64,000 nt of DNA from GM7GCV1 sp965222065 (GTDB taxonomy: Bacteria > Pseudomonadota > Gammaproteobacteria > Pseudomonadales > GM7GCV1). Positions 15,753-23,588 of the stretch are shown here, piece after piece. The notes under the pieces are model-generated. The model had not been told where the DNA came from. It saw only the letters and a list, made by a program, of their open reading frames with translations, and searched no databases. The translations under genes were made by a program, and so were the position numbers. The stretch's first letter is position 1, and each line of letters opens with the position of its first letter. The DNA lies in NCBI GenBank assembly GCA_965222065.1, contig OZ244933.1:1116001-1180000 (forward strand). The letters are read 5' to 3'.

Positions 15753-17627
15753 ATGGCAGGACGAATACCCCAACCTTTCATCGATGACCTAATCGATCGC
15801 TCCGACATAGTCGAAGTGGTGGGTTCGCGCGTTCAGCTCAAAAAGTCGGGCAAAAACTATTCCGCCTGCTGCCCTTTCCACGACGAAAAAACGCCCTCTT
15901 TCACCGTCAGCCCGCAGAAACAGTTTTACTACTGTTTTGGTTGTGGTGCCGGAGGCAACGTGATCGGCTTTTTGATGGAGCACGATCATTTGGACTTCCC
16001 GACCGCCATCGAAGAACTGGCCAAAGCTGCCGGAATGGAGGTGCCGCGGGAAGAATCCAGCCCGCAAGCCGAAGCCCAGCAGCGTCGCCGACTGGATATC
16101 TACTCGACCCTGGAACAGGCCTCGCGTTTCTACCAAATGCAGCTGCGCAAGCATCAGCCCACCATCGATTACCTGAAATCACGTGGACTGACCGGCCAAA
16201 TTGCCAAGGAGTTCTCCCTGGGCTACGCCCCCAACGAATGGGACAGCCTGATCAAACTTAATTCTGACAACCCGGAGGCCCTTCGGCTGTTGGCCGAAGG
16301 CGGCATGTTGATCAAACGCGACACACAGGGGCAGCAGCCAAAGGGTGAACGAGACCATTACGATCGTTTTCGCGACCGGGTCATGTTCCCTATTCGCGAT
16401 CAACGCGGCCGAACCATTGCCTTTGGAGGTCGCGTTCTGGGCGACCAGAAACCCAAATACCTGAACTCGCCGGAGACTCCGGTTTTTCACAAGAGCCGCG
16501 AACTTTACGGCCTGTATGAAGCACTTCAACAACGACAGCGACCAGACGAACTCATTGTGGTAGAAGGCTATATGGATGTGGTTGCCCTGGCCCAGTTTGG
16601 TGTACGCAATGCCGTGGCCACCCTGGGCACCAGCGTGGGCTCTGCCCATATGGACCGGATCTTCCGCCATGTCAGCCAGGTAGTGTTCTGTTTTGACGGG
16701 GACGCAGCCGGACGCAGTGCCGCCCAGAGAGCACTGGATGCCTGTCTGCCGACCATGCTTGATGGCCGCCAGGCGCGGTTTTTGTTCCTGCCGGAAGGTG
16801 AAGACCCGGATACGATTGTTCGATCCGAGGGTGCCGAAGGTTTTCAGAAGCGTATCGCCAATGCCAAAACCCTCTCCGACTTTGTTTTTGAACTGGCAGG
16901 AGAGGGCCTGGACCTGACCACAGCCGACCACAAGGCACTGTACGCACACAAAAGCCTGCCCTTTATCCAGCGCCTGCCCAAAGGCTTGCTGCAATCCGTG
17001 TTGATTCAGCGCCTGGCGGATGACACCGGGCTGGATAAACAACAGCTTCTGGAAGGTCTGCAGACCCGAAGAAACGACGACGAAAGCAAGAGCCGACCAG
17101 CAGCCGCAGTTGAGCCTGACACTGCCAATATTGAGGACATGGAAACTGCCGTAGACGTTCCGGACGAACAATCAGCACGACCCATTTCGGCAAACTTCAA
17201 AAAACTGCTGGCATTGATACTGCAATCGCCCAGGCTGGCACTGCGCGATGAACTGGATGATGAATTGCTTTCCCGGGAGGACGCCCAGGGCCTGGTCGAG
17301 AGCATTCGCAGCCTGGTTCGGCAAAACCCGACCGCGGAATTCATCAACCTGCACGGCTACTGGACAGGTTACGCGCCGGAGATTGCCGAACAGCTTACCC
17401 AGATTTACGGTTCCAGCCTGTTAAAAGCGCTACCCGAGGAAAAACTGGAAGCTGATTTCATCGAAACACTGACACGATTCAAACACCGTCTGACACGCAC
17501 TGAAATCGAGCAACGTATTCGTGAAATTGCCGCCGTTCCCTTCGAGGAATTAACGCCGGAACTGCGAGACGAGCAGCGCAACCTGCACAACAAGCTGCGA
17601 GAGAGGCAACTGCACAATAATTCCTGA
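15753..17627 (+). CDS. dnaG: DNA primase
   Basis: A 624-residue primase that makes RNA primers at the replication fork with DnaB. Domain order is clear. The N-terminal zinc-binding domain has C40, H43, C61 and C64 in C-C-P-F-H-D-E-K-T-P-S-F ... Y-Y-C-F-G-C-G. The core includes F-R-D-R-V-M-F-P-I, and the TOPRIM fold has V-V-E-G-Y-M-D-V near 270 and F-D-G-D-A-A-G near 314. The C-terminal helicase-binding domain lies beyond a Q/E/S-rich linker at about 430-470. The start ATG 15753 gives the standard N-terminus. It lies between yqeY and rpoD in the macromolecular synthesis cluster. Confidence 0.98.
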   Translation: MAGRIPQPFIDDLIDRSDIVEVVGSRVQLKKSGKNYSACCPFHDEKTPSFTVSPQKQFYYCFGCGAGGNVIGFLMEHDHLDFPTAIEELAKAAGMEVPREESSPQAEAQQRRRLDIYSTLEQASRFYQMQLRKHQPTIDYLKSRGLTGQIAKEFSLGYAPNEWDSLIKLNSDNPEALRLLAEGGMLIKRDTQGQQPKGERDHYDRFRDRVMFPIRDQRGRTIAFGGRVLGDQKPKYLNSPETPVFHKSRELYGLYEALQQRQRPDELIVVEGYMDVVALAQFGVRNAVATLGTSVGSAHMDRIFRHVSQVVFCFDGDAAGRSAAQRALDACLPTMLDGRQARFLFLPEGEDPDTIVRSEGAEGFQKRIANAKTLSDFVFELAGEGLDLTTADHKALYAHKSLPFIQRLPKGLLQSVLIQRLADDTGLDKQQLLEGLQTRRNDDESKSRPAAAVEPDTANIEDMETAVDVPDEQSARPISANFKKLLALILQSPRLALRDELDDELLSREDAQGLVESIRSLVRQNPTAEFINLHGYWTGYAPEIAEQLTQIYGSSLLKALPEEKLEADFIETLTRFKHRLTRTEIEQRIREIAAVPFEELTPELRDEQRNLHNKLRERQLHNNS

Positions 17628-17703
17628 CTCTGGCGCGAAAATTGCTGCACTTGAAGCTGTAGAAATAGCCCCCACAACATTAGCCGTGGCAGCAAAGTTT
17701 GTA

Positions 17704-17709
17704 TATAAT
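17704..17709 (+). promoter_or_regulatory. Candidate -10 box for rpoD
   Basis: A perfect TATAAT at 17704-17709, 99 bp before the rpoD ATG. No good -35 hexamer sits at 16-18 bp; the best is a weak TTAGCC at 17680. Internal promoters in the dnaG-rpoD gap are usual in this operon. Confidence 0.5.
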
Positions 17710-17807
17710 TTCGCGCCTTTTTTGTTCAGCGCCAGCCGTACTTTCCGCGCCAACCCAATTTACACGTAGTTACGTAACACAAATTACGCAATACAGGACT
17801 CTTCCGG

Positions 17808-19694
17808 ATGTCAGATTCGCCTCAACAGCAATCCCGAATTAAAGATCTCATCGCCCTTGGTCGTGAGCAAGGTTACCTTACCTATGCCGAAGTGAACGAC
17901 CACCTGCCTGAAGAGATTTCCGAACAGGATCAGGTTGAAGATATTATTCAAATGATTAACGACATGGGCATCCATGTTTTTGAATCAACGCCTGACGCCG
18001 ACCAGCTCCTCATGCTCGAACAGGAGCAAGAGAGCTCTCCCGACGAAGTCGCTGCAGCCGAAGCTGCCGCTGCCCTGGCCGCTGTTGAGTCCGAAGTCCA
18101 TCGCACCACCGACCCGGTACGCATGTACATGCGCGAAATGGGCACCGTAGAACTGCTGACCCGTGAAGGCGAAATTGAAATCGCCAAACGTATTGAAGAC
18201 GGCATTCGCGAAATGATGTCGGCCTTTACCTTTTGGCCAAGTGCCGTCGAGGAAATCCTTGAAGAATACAAGCTGGCCGAAGAAGGCGAGCGACGCCTGG
18301 CTGACATTATTACCGGTTACCTGAACCCGGCCGAGTATGTTCCCTCGGCACTGGAACAGGCACAAAAAGCCGAGGAAGAAGCCAACGCCAAGGCCGAAGC
18401 CAACGATTCCAGCGACGATGATGACGACGATGACGATGATGACGACAACAACGCCTCATCCGATGACGACGAGAAAAGCACCGGGCCCGATCCCGAAGAG
18501 GCCAGGGAACGCTTTGGCGAAATTGCCGCTTCCTGGAAAAAAGCCGAAAAAGTTATCAAGTCCAAGGGATTTACCAGCGAAAAAGCCCAGGAGGCCATTG
18601 GCGAAACTGCCGAGCTGTTTAAATACCTCAAGCTGACTCCACGCCTGTTCGACCCCATGTACGCCGACGTGCGCTCCACTGTCGACGCGCTTCGTGTCGA
18701 AGAGCGCATTATCATGACCCTGTGCATCAAGCGCTGCGGCATGAAGCGCGCGGAATTCGTCAAGCTGTTCCCCGGCAACGAAACCAACATCAAATGGGTT
18801 GCCCAGTTGGCCAAATCCAAAAAGCCCTGGGCGGAAAAGATTGGCCAATACGAAGAAGAAATTCAGCGAGCACAGCGCTCCATTACCAACATCCAGGAAA
18901 CCACTGGCCTGAGTGTCGCCGACATTAAAGAAGTAAATCGCCGCGTCTCGCTTGGTGAGGCACGTATGCGTCGCGCCAAGAAAGAAATGGTGGAAGCCAA
19001 CCTGCGCCTGGTGATCTCTATCGCCAAGAAATACACCAACCGCGGTTTGCAATTCCTCGACCTGATCCAGGAAGGTAACATCGGCCTGATGAAAGCCGTC
19101 GACAAGTTTGAATACCGTCGCGGTTATAAATTCTCGACCTATGCCACCTGGTGGATTCGTCAGGCAATTACCCGCTCTATTGCCGACCAGGCGCGCACTA
19201 TACGTATTCCGGTGCACATGATTGAGACCATCAACAAGCTCAATCGTATTTCACGCCAGCTTCTGCAAGAACTGGGACGGGAACCCACGCCGGACGAACT
19301 GGCCCTGAAAATGGACATGCCGGAAGACAAGGTGCGCAAGGTACTCAAAATTGCCAAGGAACCCATCTCCATGGAGACCCCGATTGGTGATGACGAAGAT
19401 TCACATCTGGGCGACTTTATTGAGGATGCCAACAGCACCTCCCCGATCGACTCGGCCACCACCGAAAGCCTGACCGAGGCCACTCGTGACGTTCTGGGAA
19501 GCCTGACTGCCCGTGAAGCCAAGGTATTGCGTATGCGTTTTGGTATCGACATGAATACCGACCACACGCTCGAAGAAGTGGGCAAGCAATTTGACGTGAC
19601 CCGCGAACGTATTCGCCAGATCGAAGCCAAGGCACTTCGCAAACTGCGTCATCCGACCCGCTCGGAGCACCTACGCAGCTTCCTTGACGAATAA
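17808..19694 (+). CDS. rpoD: RNA polymerase sigma factor RpoD (sigma-70)
   Basis: A 628-residue primary sigma factor. Region 1.1 is at the N-terminus (K-D-L-I-A-L-G-R-E-Q-G-Y-L-T-Y-A-E-V-N), region 1.2 follows (D-P-V-R-M-Y-M-R-E-M-G), and regions 2.1-2.4 include G-L-Q-F-L-D-L-I-Q-E-G-N and F-S-T-Y-A-T-W-W-I-R-Q-A-I near 415-460. Region 4.2 is intact at the C-terminus (V-T-R-E-R-I-R-Q-I-E-A-K-A-L-R-K-L-R-H). It is slightly longer than the E. coli protein (613). In the non-conserved region between 1.2 and 2.1 there is an unbroken run of 11 aspartates, part of an acidic Asp/Ser/Asn stretch at about 198-225. A strong terminator follows. Confidence 0.98.
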   Translation: MSDSPQQQSRIKDLIALGREQGYLTYAEVNDHLPEEISEQDQVEDIIQMINDMGIHVFESTPDADQLLMLEQEQESSPDEVAAAEAAAALAAVESEVHRTTDPVRMYMREMGTVELLTREGEIEIAKRIEDGIREMMSAFTFWPSAVEEILEEYKLAEEGERRLADIITGYLNPAEYVPSALEQAQKAEEEANAKAEANDSSDDDDDDDDDDDNNASSDDDEKSTGPDPEEARERFGEIAASWKKAEKVIKSKGFTSEKAQEAIGETAELFKYLKLTPRLFDPMYADVRSTVDALRVEERIIMTLCIKRCGMKRAEFVKLFPGNETNIKWVAQLAKSKKPWAEKIGQYEEEIQRAQRSITNIQETTGLSVADIKEVNRRVSLGEARMRRAKKEMVEANLRLVISIAKKYTNRGLQFLDLIQEGNIGLMKAVDKFEYRRGYKFSTYATWWIRQAITRSIADQARTIRIPVHMIETINKLNRISRQLLQELGREPTPDELALKMDMPEDKVRKVLKIAKEPISMETPIGDDEDSHLGDFIEDANSTSPIDSATTESLTEATRDVLGSLTAREAKVLRMRFGIDMNTDHTLEEVGKQFDVTRERIRQIEAKALRKLRHPTRSEHLRSFLDE

Positions 19695-19726
19695 CAACGT
19701 CAACAAATACGCGGGTAACCGCAAGC

Positions 19727-19754
19727 AAAAAGGCGCTCACGGGGCGCCTTTTTT
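19727..19754 (+). terminator. Rho-independent terminator after rpoD
   Basis: AAAAAGGCGC (19727-19736) pairs with GCGCCTTTTT (19744-19753) around a TCACGGG loop, ending in a T-run. The A-rich 5' flank means it could also work for transcription from the other direction. Confidence 0.93.
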
Positions 19755-19867
19755 GTGCCCGCAATTCGGGCAAAAACAACAATTAATTTATGTCCACTTC
19801 GGTTGAACCCCGACTGTATGGTCTTTATCCTCGGGCCCAAACACACATATAAACAGGGGGAATTTCT

Positions 19868-20236
19868 GTGAGCCATAAAACCTTTGCCCAATACCTCGCC
19901 GTACTGTTGCTACTTGTGGGAGGTAAGGCGTTCGCTCAATCTGACTGCGGTGTCTTGCCAGACAAACCAACCATTGTCGATGGCTCTACCGCCAGCATGG
20001 AAGAGCTGGTTGCCAACAGCGAAGAAGTAAAAGGCTACATTAGCGAAGTCGACAGCTTTCTCGACTGCTACGACCTCTACATGCAATCCAGCGACTTCTC
20101 CGAATTGCCTCAGAGCGAACAGGTTTCCTACGCCAACGCCATGGAACAAATCCTTAACGCTCGCAACTCCATTGGTCCCGAGTTTAATGCCCAGGTTGAA
20201 GCGTTTAGGGAAGCCCAACCTGCCGAATCCGAATAA
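19868..20236 (+). CDS. Small exported protein of unknown function
   Basis: A 122-residue protein with a Sec signal peptide (A-Q-Y-L-A-V-L-L-L-L-V-G-G-K-A-F-A, cleavage before Q-S-D-C). The mature part is about 100 residues, acidic and probably helical. It has two cysteines (in S-D-C-G and F-L-D-C-Y-D) that could form a disulfide in the periplasm. I do not recognise the family. The start is GTG 19868, preceded by GGGGGAA at suitable spacing. It is a single-gene unit between the rpoD terminator and two hairpins. Confidence 0.75.
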   Translation: MSHKTFAQYLAVLLLLVGGKAFAQSDCGVLPDKPTIVDGSTASMEELVANSEEVKGYISEVDSFLDCYDLYMQSSDFSELPQSEQVSYANAMEQILNARNSIGPEFNAQVEAFREAQPAESE

Positions 20237-20243
20237 ATTGCCT

Positions 20244-20264
20244 CTAACCCCTGCCCGGGGTTAG
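20244..20264 (+). other. Perfect hairpin without T-tract
   Basis: CTAACCCC (20244-20251) and GGGGTTAG (20257-20264) form an 8-bp stem eight bases after the stop of the small exported gene. With no T-tract it is not a classical terminator, but it may protect the mRNA 3' end. Confidence 0.5.
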
Positions 20265-20293
20265 ACGAAACAACCAAGAACATCTATACTCCG

Positions 20294-20322
20294 CGGCGCT
20301 TGAAAAAGCGCCGTTTTTATTT
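20294..20322 (+). terminator. Rho-independent terminator after the small exported gene
   Basis: A perfect 8-bp stem CGGCGCTT (20294-20301)/AAGCGCCG (20306-20313), a GAAA tetraloop, and TTTTTATTT. Canonical in all parts. Confidence 0.92.
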
Positions 20323-20541
20323 CGGTTAACCACCGAATAACTCCTGAAGATTCTCCGGCTTCTACGCCGATTCAAAGGAAGTTAAATACCGGCTTTAGCG
20401 CCGAACTAGATTAAACTGCTTAGCGCAGTATTTTTGTTTAAGGGCAAGGCGCAGAAGGCGCGAACGAGAGAACGTACATAAGTACGTGAGCGAGAGCGCG
20501 ACCGCACTGCAACGCAGCAATTGAACAAAAAGACAAGCTAA
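20323..20541. other. Non-coding spacer before the tRNA with repeat-like sequence
   Basis: No gene seen. The half nearest the tRNA (about 20430-20530) has the look of a dispersed intergenic element. It contains a CTGC/GCAG inverted repeat, an AAGGCGCAGAAGGCGC duplication and a perfect palindrome ACGTAC-ataa-GTACGT (20472-20487). A CGAGAG motif repeats on both sides of that palindrome. No second copy is present in the window. Confidence 0.4.
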
Positions 20542-20618
20542 GGGCCCATAGCTCAGTTGGTTAGAGCATCCGACTCATAATCGGCAGGTCCCAGGTTCAA
20601 GTCCTGGTGGGCCCACCA
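20542..20618 (+). tRNA. tRNA with CAU anticodon, probably tRNA-Ile2
   Basis: A complete 77-nt cloverleaf with CCA encoded. The acceptor stem is GGGCCCA (20542-20548) with TGGGCCC (20608-20614), and the anticodon loop is C-T-C-A-T-A-A. The T-arm is CCAGG-TTCAAGT-CCTGG. CAU occurs in elongator tRNA-Met, initiator tRNA and the lysidine-modified tRNA-Ile2. The acceptor has C4-G69 and C5-G68 pairs, which TilS uses to recognise tRNA-Ile2 in E. coli, so Ile2 is preferred. Its 3' 45 nt are the integration site of the following island; the island restores an identical end, so the gene remains intact. Confidence 0.9.
20574..20618 (+). repeat. attL: 45-bp direct repeat inside the tRNA
   Basis: The tRNA 3' part from the C of the anticodon loop (CTCATAATCGGCAGG...) to the terminal CCA, identical over 45 bp to 27221-27265. 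Identity stops sharply at both ends (CCGA versus CCCT before it, TACA versus CTCC after it), which defines the attachment core. Confidence 0.93.
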
Positions 20619-20663
20619 TACAAATCAATGATTTAGAGAATATGCACAATTCCATGAAATGGG

Positions 20664-20683
20664 CTGTGCTACTTCTGTGCTAC
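20664..20683 (+). repeat. Paired CTGTGCTAC sites near attL (probable integrase arm sites)
   Basis: CTGTGCTAC at 20664-20672 and 20675-20683, spaced 11 bp start to start, 46 bp inside the left junction. The same pair with the same spacing and strand occurs at 27070-27089 inside the right junction. Confidence 0.7.
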
Positions 20684-20825
20684 TTTTTGTAAAAGTACCT
20701 ATTTTTTCCTTAGAAAAGACCCTAGACAGGATTTGCAGCTTATAAGCACTTATGTATAGTCCTACTTATCCCTTTTTACTTTTAAGCTTTAAAGGTATAG
20801 TCGAATAATTCCCTTTTGCCCAAAT

Positions 20826-21602
20826 ATGATCAAAACACCTAAAAGACTAGAAAAAGACTCCATCGCTGTTTGCATGGTTCAGATTAGATTTGATGCAAAA
20901 AAGAACAGCGAACTTTCCTCCATTCTTCCGGGCATACTTTTTTCCCAATATAAAGAAACTTTTAAATCCACTAGAGCTACTCACGAGGCAGAAATCCCTA
21001 GATCAATTAGGGAAAACGATCCAAGTTTAAAATTTCAACCTACCTCGCTCCTAATAGCTGATGACTTTATGGTCGGCATTGGCGATCATAGTGTCACTAT
21101 TACTTTTCAAAGCCCTTATAAAGGCTGGAACTATGTCGAAGAAACTTCCTCAAAAATTATCAAGTCAAGCCTTGATACTGAGCTTGTTGAAAATATAAGT
21201 AGAGTATCTGTGTTGTACCACAATATTTTGGGGAAAAAGGAAGGACAAGACAGTGAACTGGCCCCCCTAGAACTAAACATAAAACTCGGAAAAAAATTAG
21301 AGGCTGTCGATAGAGGGACAGTCATTCGAAGAGAATTTGACATCGAAGATACAATTTCAATTGTTGAAATCAAGACAGGAGCCAAGGCCGACTTGCACAT
21401 TGGCGAGAAAGGCAAGCAAAAGACATTATTTGGTGTTCTGTTAACAGTAGACACCATAATGGACACCAATATATTAGAGCCCAACAAAAATTTCGATAAA
21501 ATTCGTTCTAATATCAACCATGTACACGAAGTAGAAAAAACGATTTTTTTTGAATTACTAAAAGAAAATACTCTTAAAGAAATGAAACCCATATGGGAAT
21601 AA
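20826..21602 (+). CDS. TIGR04255-like protein, island cargo
   Basis: A 258-residue soluble protein without signal or membrane segments. Its layout resembles the TIGR04255 family: an early V-Q-I-R-F strand, a central G-D-H-S-V-T-I-T-F...P-Y-K-G-W block, an R-V-S-V-L-Y-H-N-I segment, and a C-terminal H-V-H-E-V-E-K-T-I-F-F-E-L-L ending near P-I-W-E. That family is sporadic in bacteria and has no established biochemical role. The match is from memory of the pattern and needs a profile search. It is first in a co-directional cassette; the next gene starts seven bases after its stop. A+T-rich codon use marks it as acquired. Confidence 0.75.
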   Translation: MIKTPKRLEKDSIAVCMVQIRFDAKKNSELSSILPGILFSQYKETFKSTRATHEAEIPRSIRENDPSLKFQPTSLLIADDFMVGIGDHSVTITFQSPYKGWNYVEETSSKIIKSSLDTELVENISRVSVLYHNILGKKEGQDSELAPLELNIKLGKKLEAVDRGTVIRREFDIEDTISIVEIKTGAKADLHIGEKGKQKTLFGVLLTVDTIMDTNILEPNKNFDKIRSNINHVHEVEKTIFFELLKENTLKEMKPIWE

Positions 21603-21609
21603 ATTAGTC

Positions 21610-21942
21610 ATGGATACAACTCCTATACATATAAGCTCAGCCACACAAACCCATAAGGCGAACCTGCTAGCATCAAATCTGGGATTATCATCGTGCAGAG
21701 ATGAAATAGATGAAAAAGCTCATCTTACTCAGCATGGAATAGTCAATTTTATACCTGGATTTTTCTTCTATATAACTCCTACCAGTGATACTGATAGAGC
21801 TTTACACGGCATCTTGATTTCAGGCACTACCGACGAGCCTTTTGTTTTCGATGAAATTTCCGAGTTGCCAGAGTTCAATAATAGGCTTAAAACAAAAATC
21901 AAATTGAAGTCCATTTCTAGACTGCTTCCACCCACATTCTAA
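21610..21942 (+). CDS. Unknown 110-aa island protein
   Basis: A 110-residue soluble protein with no signal peptide or membrane segment and no family I recognise. It starts at ATG 21610, seven bases after the preceding stop, and is followed after 18 bases by the third cassette gene. The tight spacing suggests that it is the small partner in a three-gene unit. Confidence 0.65.
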   Translation: MDTTPIHISSATQTHKANLLASNLGLSSCRDEIDEKAHLTQHGIVNFIPGFFFYITPTSDTDRALHGILISGTTDEPFVFDEISELPEFNNRLKTKIKLKSISRLLPPTF

Positions 21943-21960
21943 AAAACAACCATTAAAGCC

Positions 21961-22134
21961 ATGTACAAATGGTATGAGGCAATCAGTGATGACTCTTTAG
22001 AGCAAGGCGATATATTTTTCGGCTACCCTCTAGTTAATAGCAATTTGTCTGAGCAAGATATACTAGATATCACTTCCAAAGAGTTACCAGATCAATTAAG
22101 CCATGAAGCTGATATCATCATTTCCGACGTAATT
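21961..22134 (+). pseudogene. Third cassette gene, truncated by the IS3-family insertion
   Basis: Only the first 58 residues remain before the inverted-repeat end of the IS. They read M-Y-K-W-Y-E-A-I ... L-E-Q-G-D-I-F-F-G-Y-P-L ... A-D-I-I-I-S-D-V-I. This resembles the start of a family of roughly 200-residue proteins that open with a Q-G-D-I-x-x-x-x-P segment and continue D-V-I-V-x-T-Q-x-C-D-L; that comparison is from memory. The frame stays open into IS sequence to 22224, but that tail is foreign. The rest is not found beyond the IS (from 23629), so sequence has been lost as well as interrupted. Confidence 0.65.
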
Positions 22135-22193
22135 GTATGTCGTCAAACAAAGTTGGACACATGGCGTCCTGATTTAAGAGAGGGTTTGACTCA

Positions 22194-23183
22194 TCAGGTT
22201 AGTACTCTCTGTTGGCGAGCATAGTGGATTTGTTTACGCATCGCCAAGGTGTTTTGTTTAATCATCTCTCGCTCTCTCAGTATGGCTTCTCCCCGCCCAT
22301 AGAACACATCTGCCGGTGTCAGGTTGTCCAGCGATTCATGATACCGCTCATGGTTGTAATAGCTGACAAACCGCTGAAGGTGTTCTTCCAGTTCACCAGG
22401 CAAATAATAGTTATTCAACAGGATCTGGTTCTTCATGGATCGATGCCAGCGTTCAATCTTGCCTTGCGTCTGCGGGTGATAGGGCCTGCCACGGGTATGC
22501 GTCATATGCTGACTGCCCAGATACTCCGCCAACTCGACGGAAATATAGCAAGGACCGTTATCACTCAACAGTCTGGGTTTGTGCCGCACCTGAACCTGAT
22601 CCAGCTCCGTGAAGTCCAGCGCATCATTCAGGGTATCCATGACATCCCCTGCACTCATGGACTGGCAGAGTCGCCAGGACACAATGAACCGGGAGTAATC
22701 GTCTAACACGGTGGACAGGTAATACCAGCCCCAGCCAATGATTTTGAAGTAGGTAAAATCCGTCTGCCAGAGTTCATTCACCCGGGTACTGGGATGGCTA
22801 AACTGGTCACTGGCCTGCATCAGCAGATACGCGGGACTGGTGATCAGGTCCTGCGCCTTTAACAGCCGGTAGACACTGGATTCCGAGACAAAATAGCCTT
22901 GGGTATCCGTGTAGGTCACCGCCAGCTCCCTGGGAGACATGGCAGGCTGATCCAGCGCCAGCTCAATCAGGGCATCCCGATGACTCTGGCCGATCCGGTT
23001 CCAGGGTTCTGAATCCGGTTTGCGATCCTCCAGTCCATCCAACCCCTCATCCTCGTAGCGCTTTAACCAGCCGTAGAAAGTGGAACGGTGGATGCCCAGC
23101 CGATCCAGTGTCTGGCGCACCGATAAACTGGATTGAGTGACCAGTTGAATGATCTCGTACTTTTCCGAAGCGCGATATCTCAT
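22194..23183 (-). CDS. IS3-family transposase, OrfB (DDE catalytic subunit)
   Basis: A 329-residue transposase. It begins with a helix-turn-helix (S-V-R-Q-T-L-D-R-L-G-I-H-R-S-T-F-Y-G-W) and continues into a retroviral-type integrase core. The catalytic triad is D142 (W-Q-T-D-F-T), D208 (L-L-S-D-N-G) and E244 (Q-G-K-I-E-R-W), with the 35-residue D-to-E spacing of the IS3 group. The ATG at 23183 overlaps the orfA stop (ATGA), so translation is probably coupled rather than made by a -1 frameshift. All catalytic residues are present, so it may be active. Confidence 0.92.
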   Translation of the reverse strand: MRYRASEKYEIIQLVTQSSLSVRQTLDRLGIHRSTFYGWLKRYEDEGLDGLEDRKPDSEPWNRIGQSHRDALIELALDQPAMSPRELAVTYTDTQGYFVSESSVYRLLKAQDLITSPAYLLMQASDQFSHPSTRVNELWQTDFTYFKIIGWGWYYLSTVLDDYSRFIVSWRLCQSMSAGDVMDTLNDALDFTELDQVQVRHKPRLLSDNGPCYISVELAEYLGSQHMTHTRGRPYHPQTQGKIERWHRSMKNQILLNNYYLPGELEEHLQRFVSYYNHERYHESLDNLTPADVFYGRGEAILREREMIKQNTLAMRKQIHYARQQRVLT

Positions 23184-23542
23184 ATACCGTCTTCCCCATC
23201 CCCCAGCACGCTTTTTTTCAAAAGCCGGTTTTCCAGTAACAACTCCGCCAGCGTCTCTTTGAGCACAGTTGCCTCTGAACGCAGTTGCTTCACCTCATCC
23301 GAGGTCGCTTCCCGGGCAGTATCACCGGCCAGACGTTTCTTGCCTGCCTCCAAAAACTCCTTGGACCAGCGGTAGTACACATTGGGATTAATACCTTCCC
23401 GGCGACAGAGTTCAGCAATACTGTCCTCGCCTCGAAGACCATCCAATACAATGCGGATTTTCTCTTCGGAAGAATACTGCTTGCGGGTGGCTCGACGGAT
23501 ATCTCGAACGGTTTTTTCAGAAGGGCTTTTGGTCGTCATCAT
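23180..23542 (-). CDS. IS3-family transposase, OrfA (DNA-binding subunit)
   Basis: A 120-residue protein with the IS3 OrfA organisation: an N-terminal helix-turn-helix (Y-S-S-E-E-K-I-R-I-V-L-D-G-L-R-G...C-R-R-E-G-I-N-P-N-V-Y-Y-R-W-S-K-E-F), then a leucine-zipper-like coiled coil (L-R-S-E-A-T-V-L-K-E-T-L-A-E-L-L-L-E-N) for multimerisation. Intact, with no frameshift. It is upstream of, and overlaps, orfB. Confidence 0.92.
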   Translation of the reverse strand: MMTTKSPSEKTVRDIRRATRKQYSSEEKIRIVLDGLRGEDSIAELCRREGINPNVYYRWSKEFLEAGKKRLAGDTAREATSDEVKQLRSEATVLKETLAELLLENRLLKKSVLGDGEDGI

Positions 23543-23588
23543 CGTTTCCTCTTGGGTTAACGATGAGCCAAAACCCTCTCTTAGACAA

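Noticed and set aside
16179..17171. A 330-residue open frame antisense to dnaG
   Set aside because: Fully nested in dnaG, with composition typical of a reverse-complement artefact. The similar long antisense frames in rpoD (18456-19217) and gcvP were rejected for the same reason.
22134..22224. C-terminal coding region of the third cassette gene
   Set aside because: This part of the open frame lies inside the IS end sequence, so it is not the native protein.
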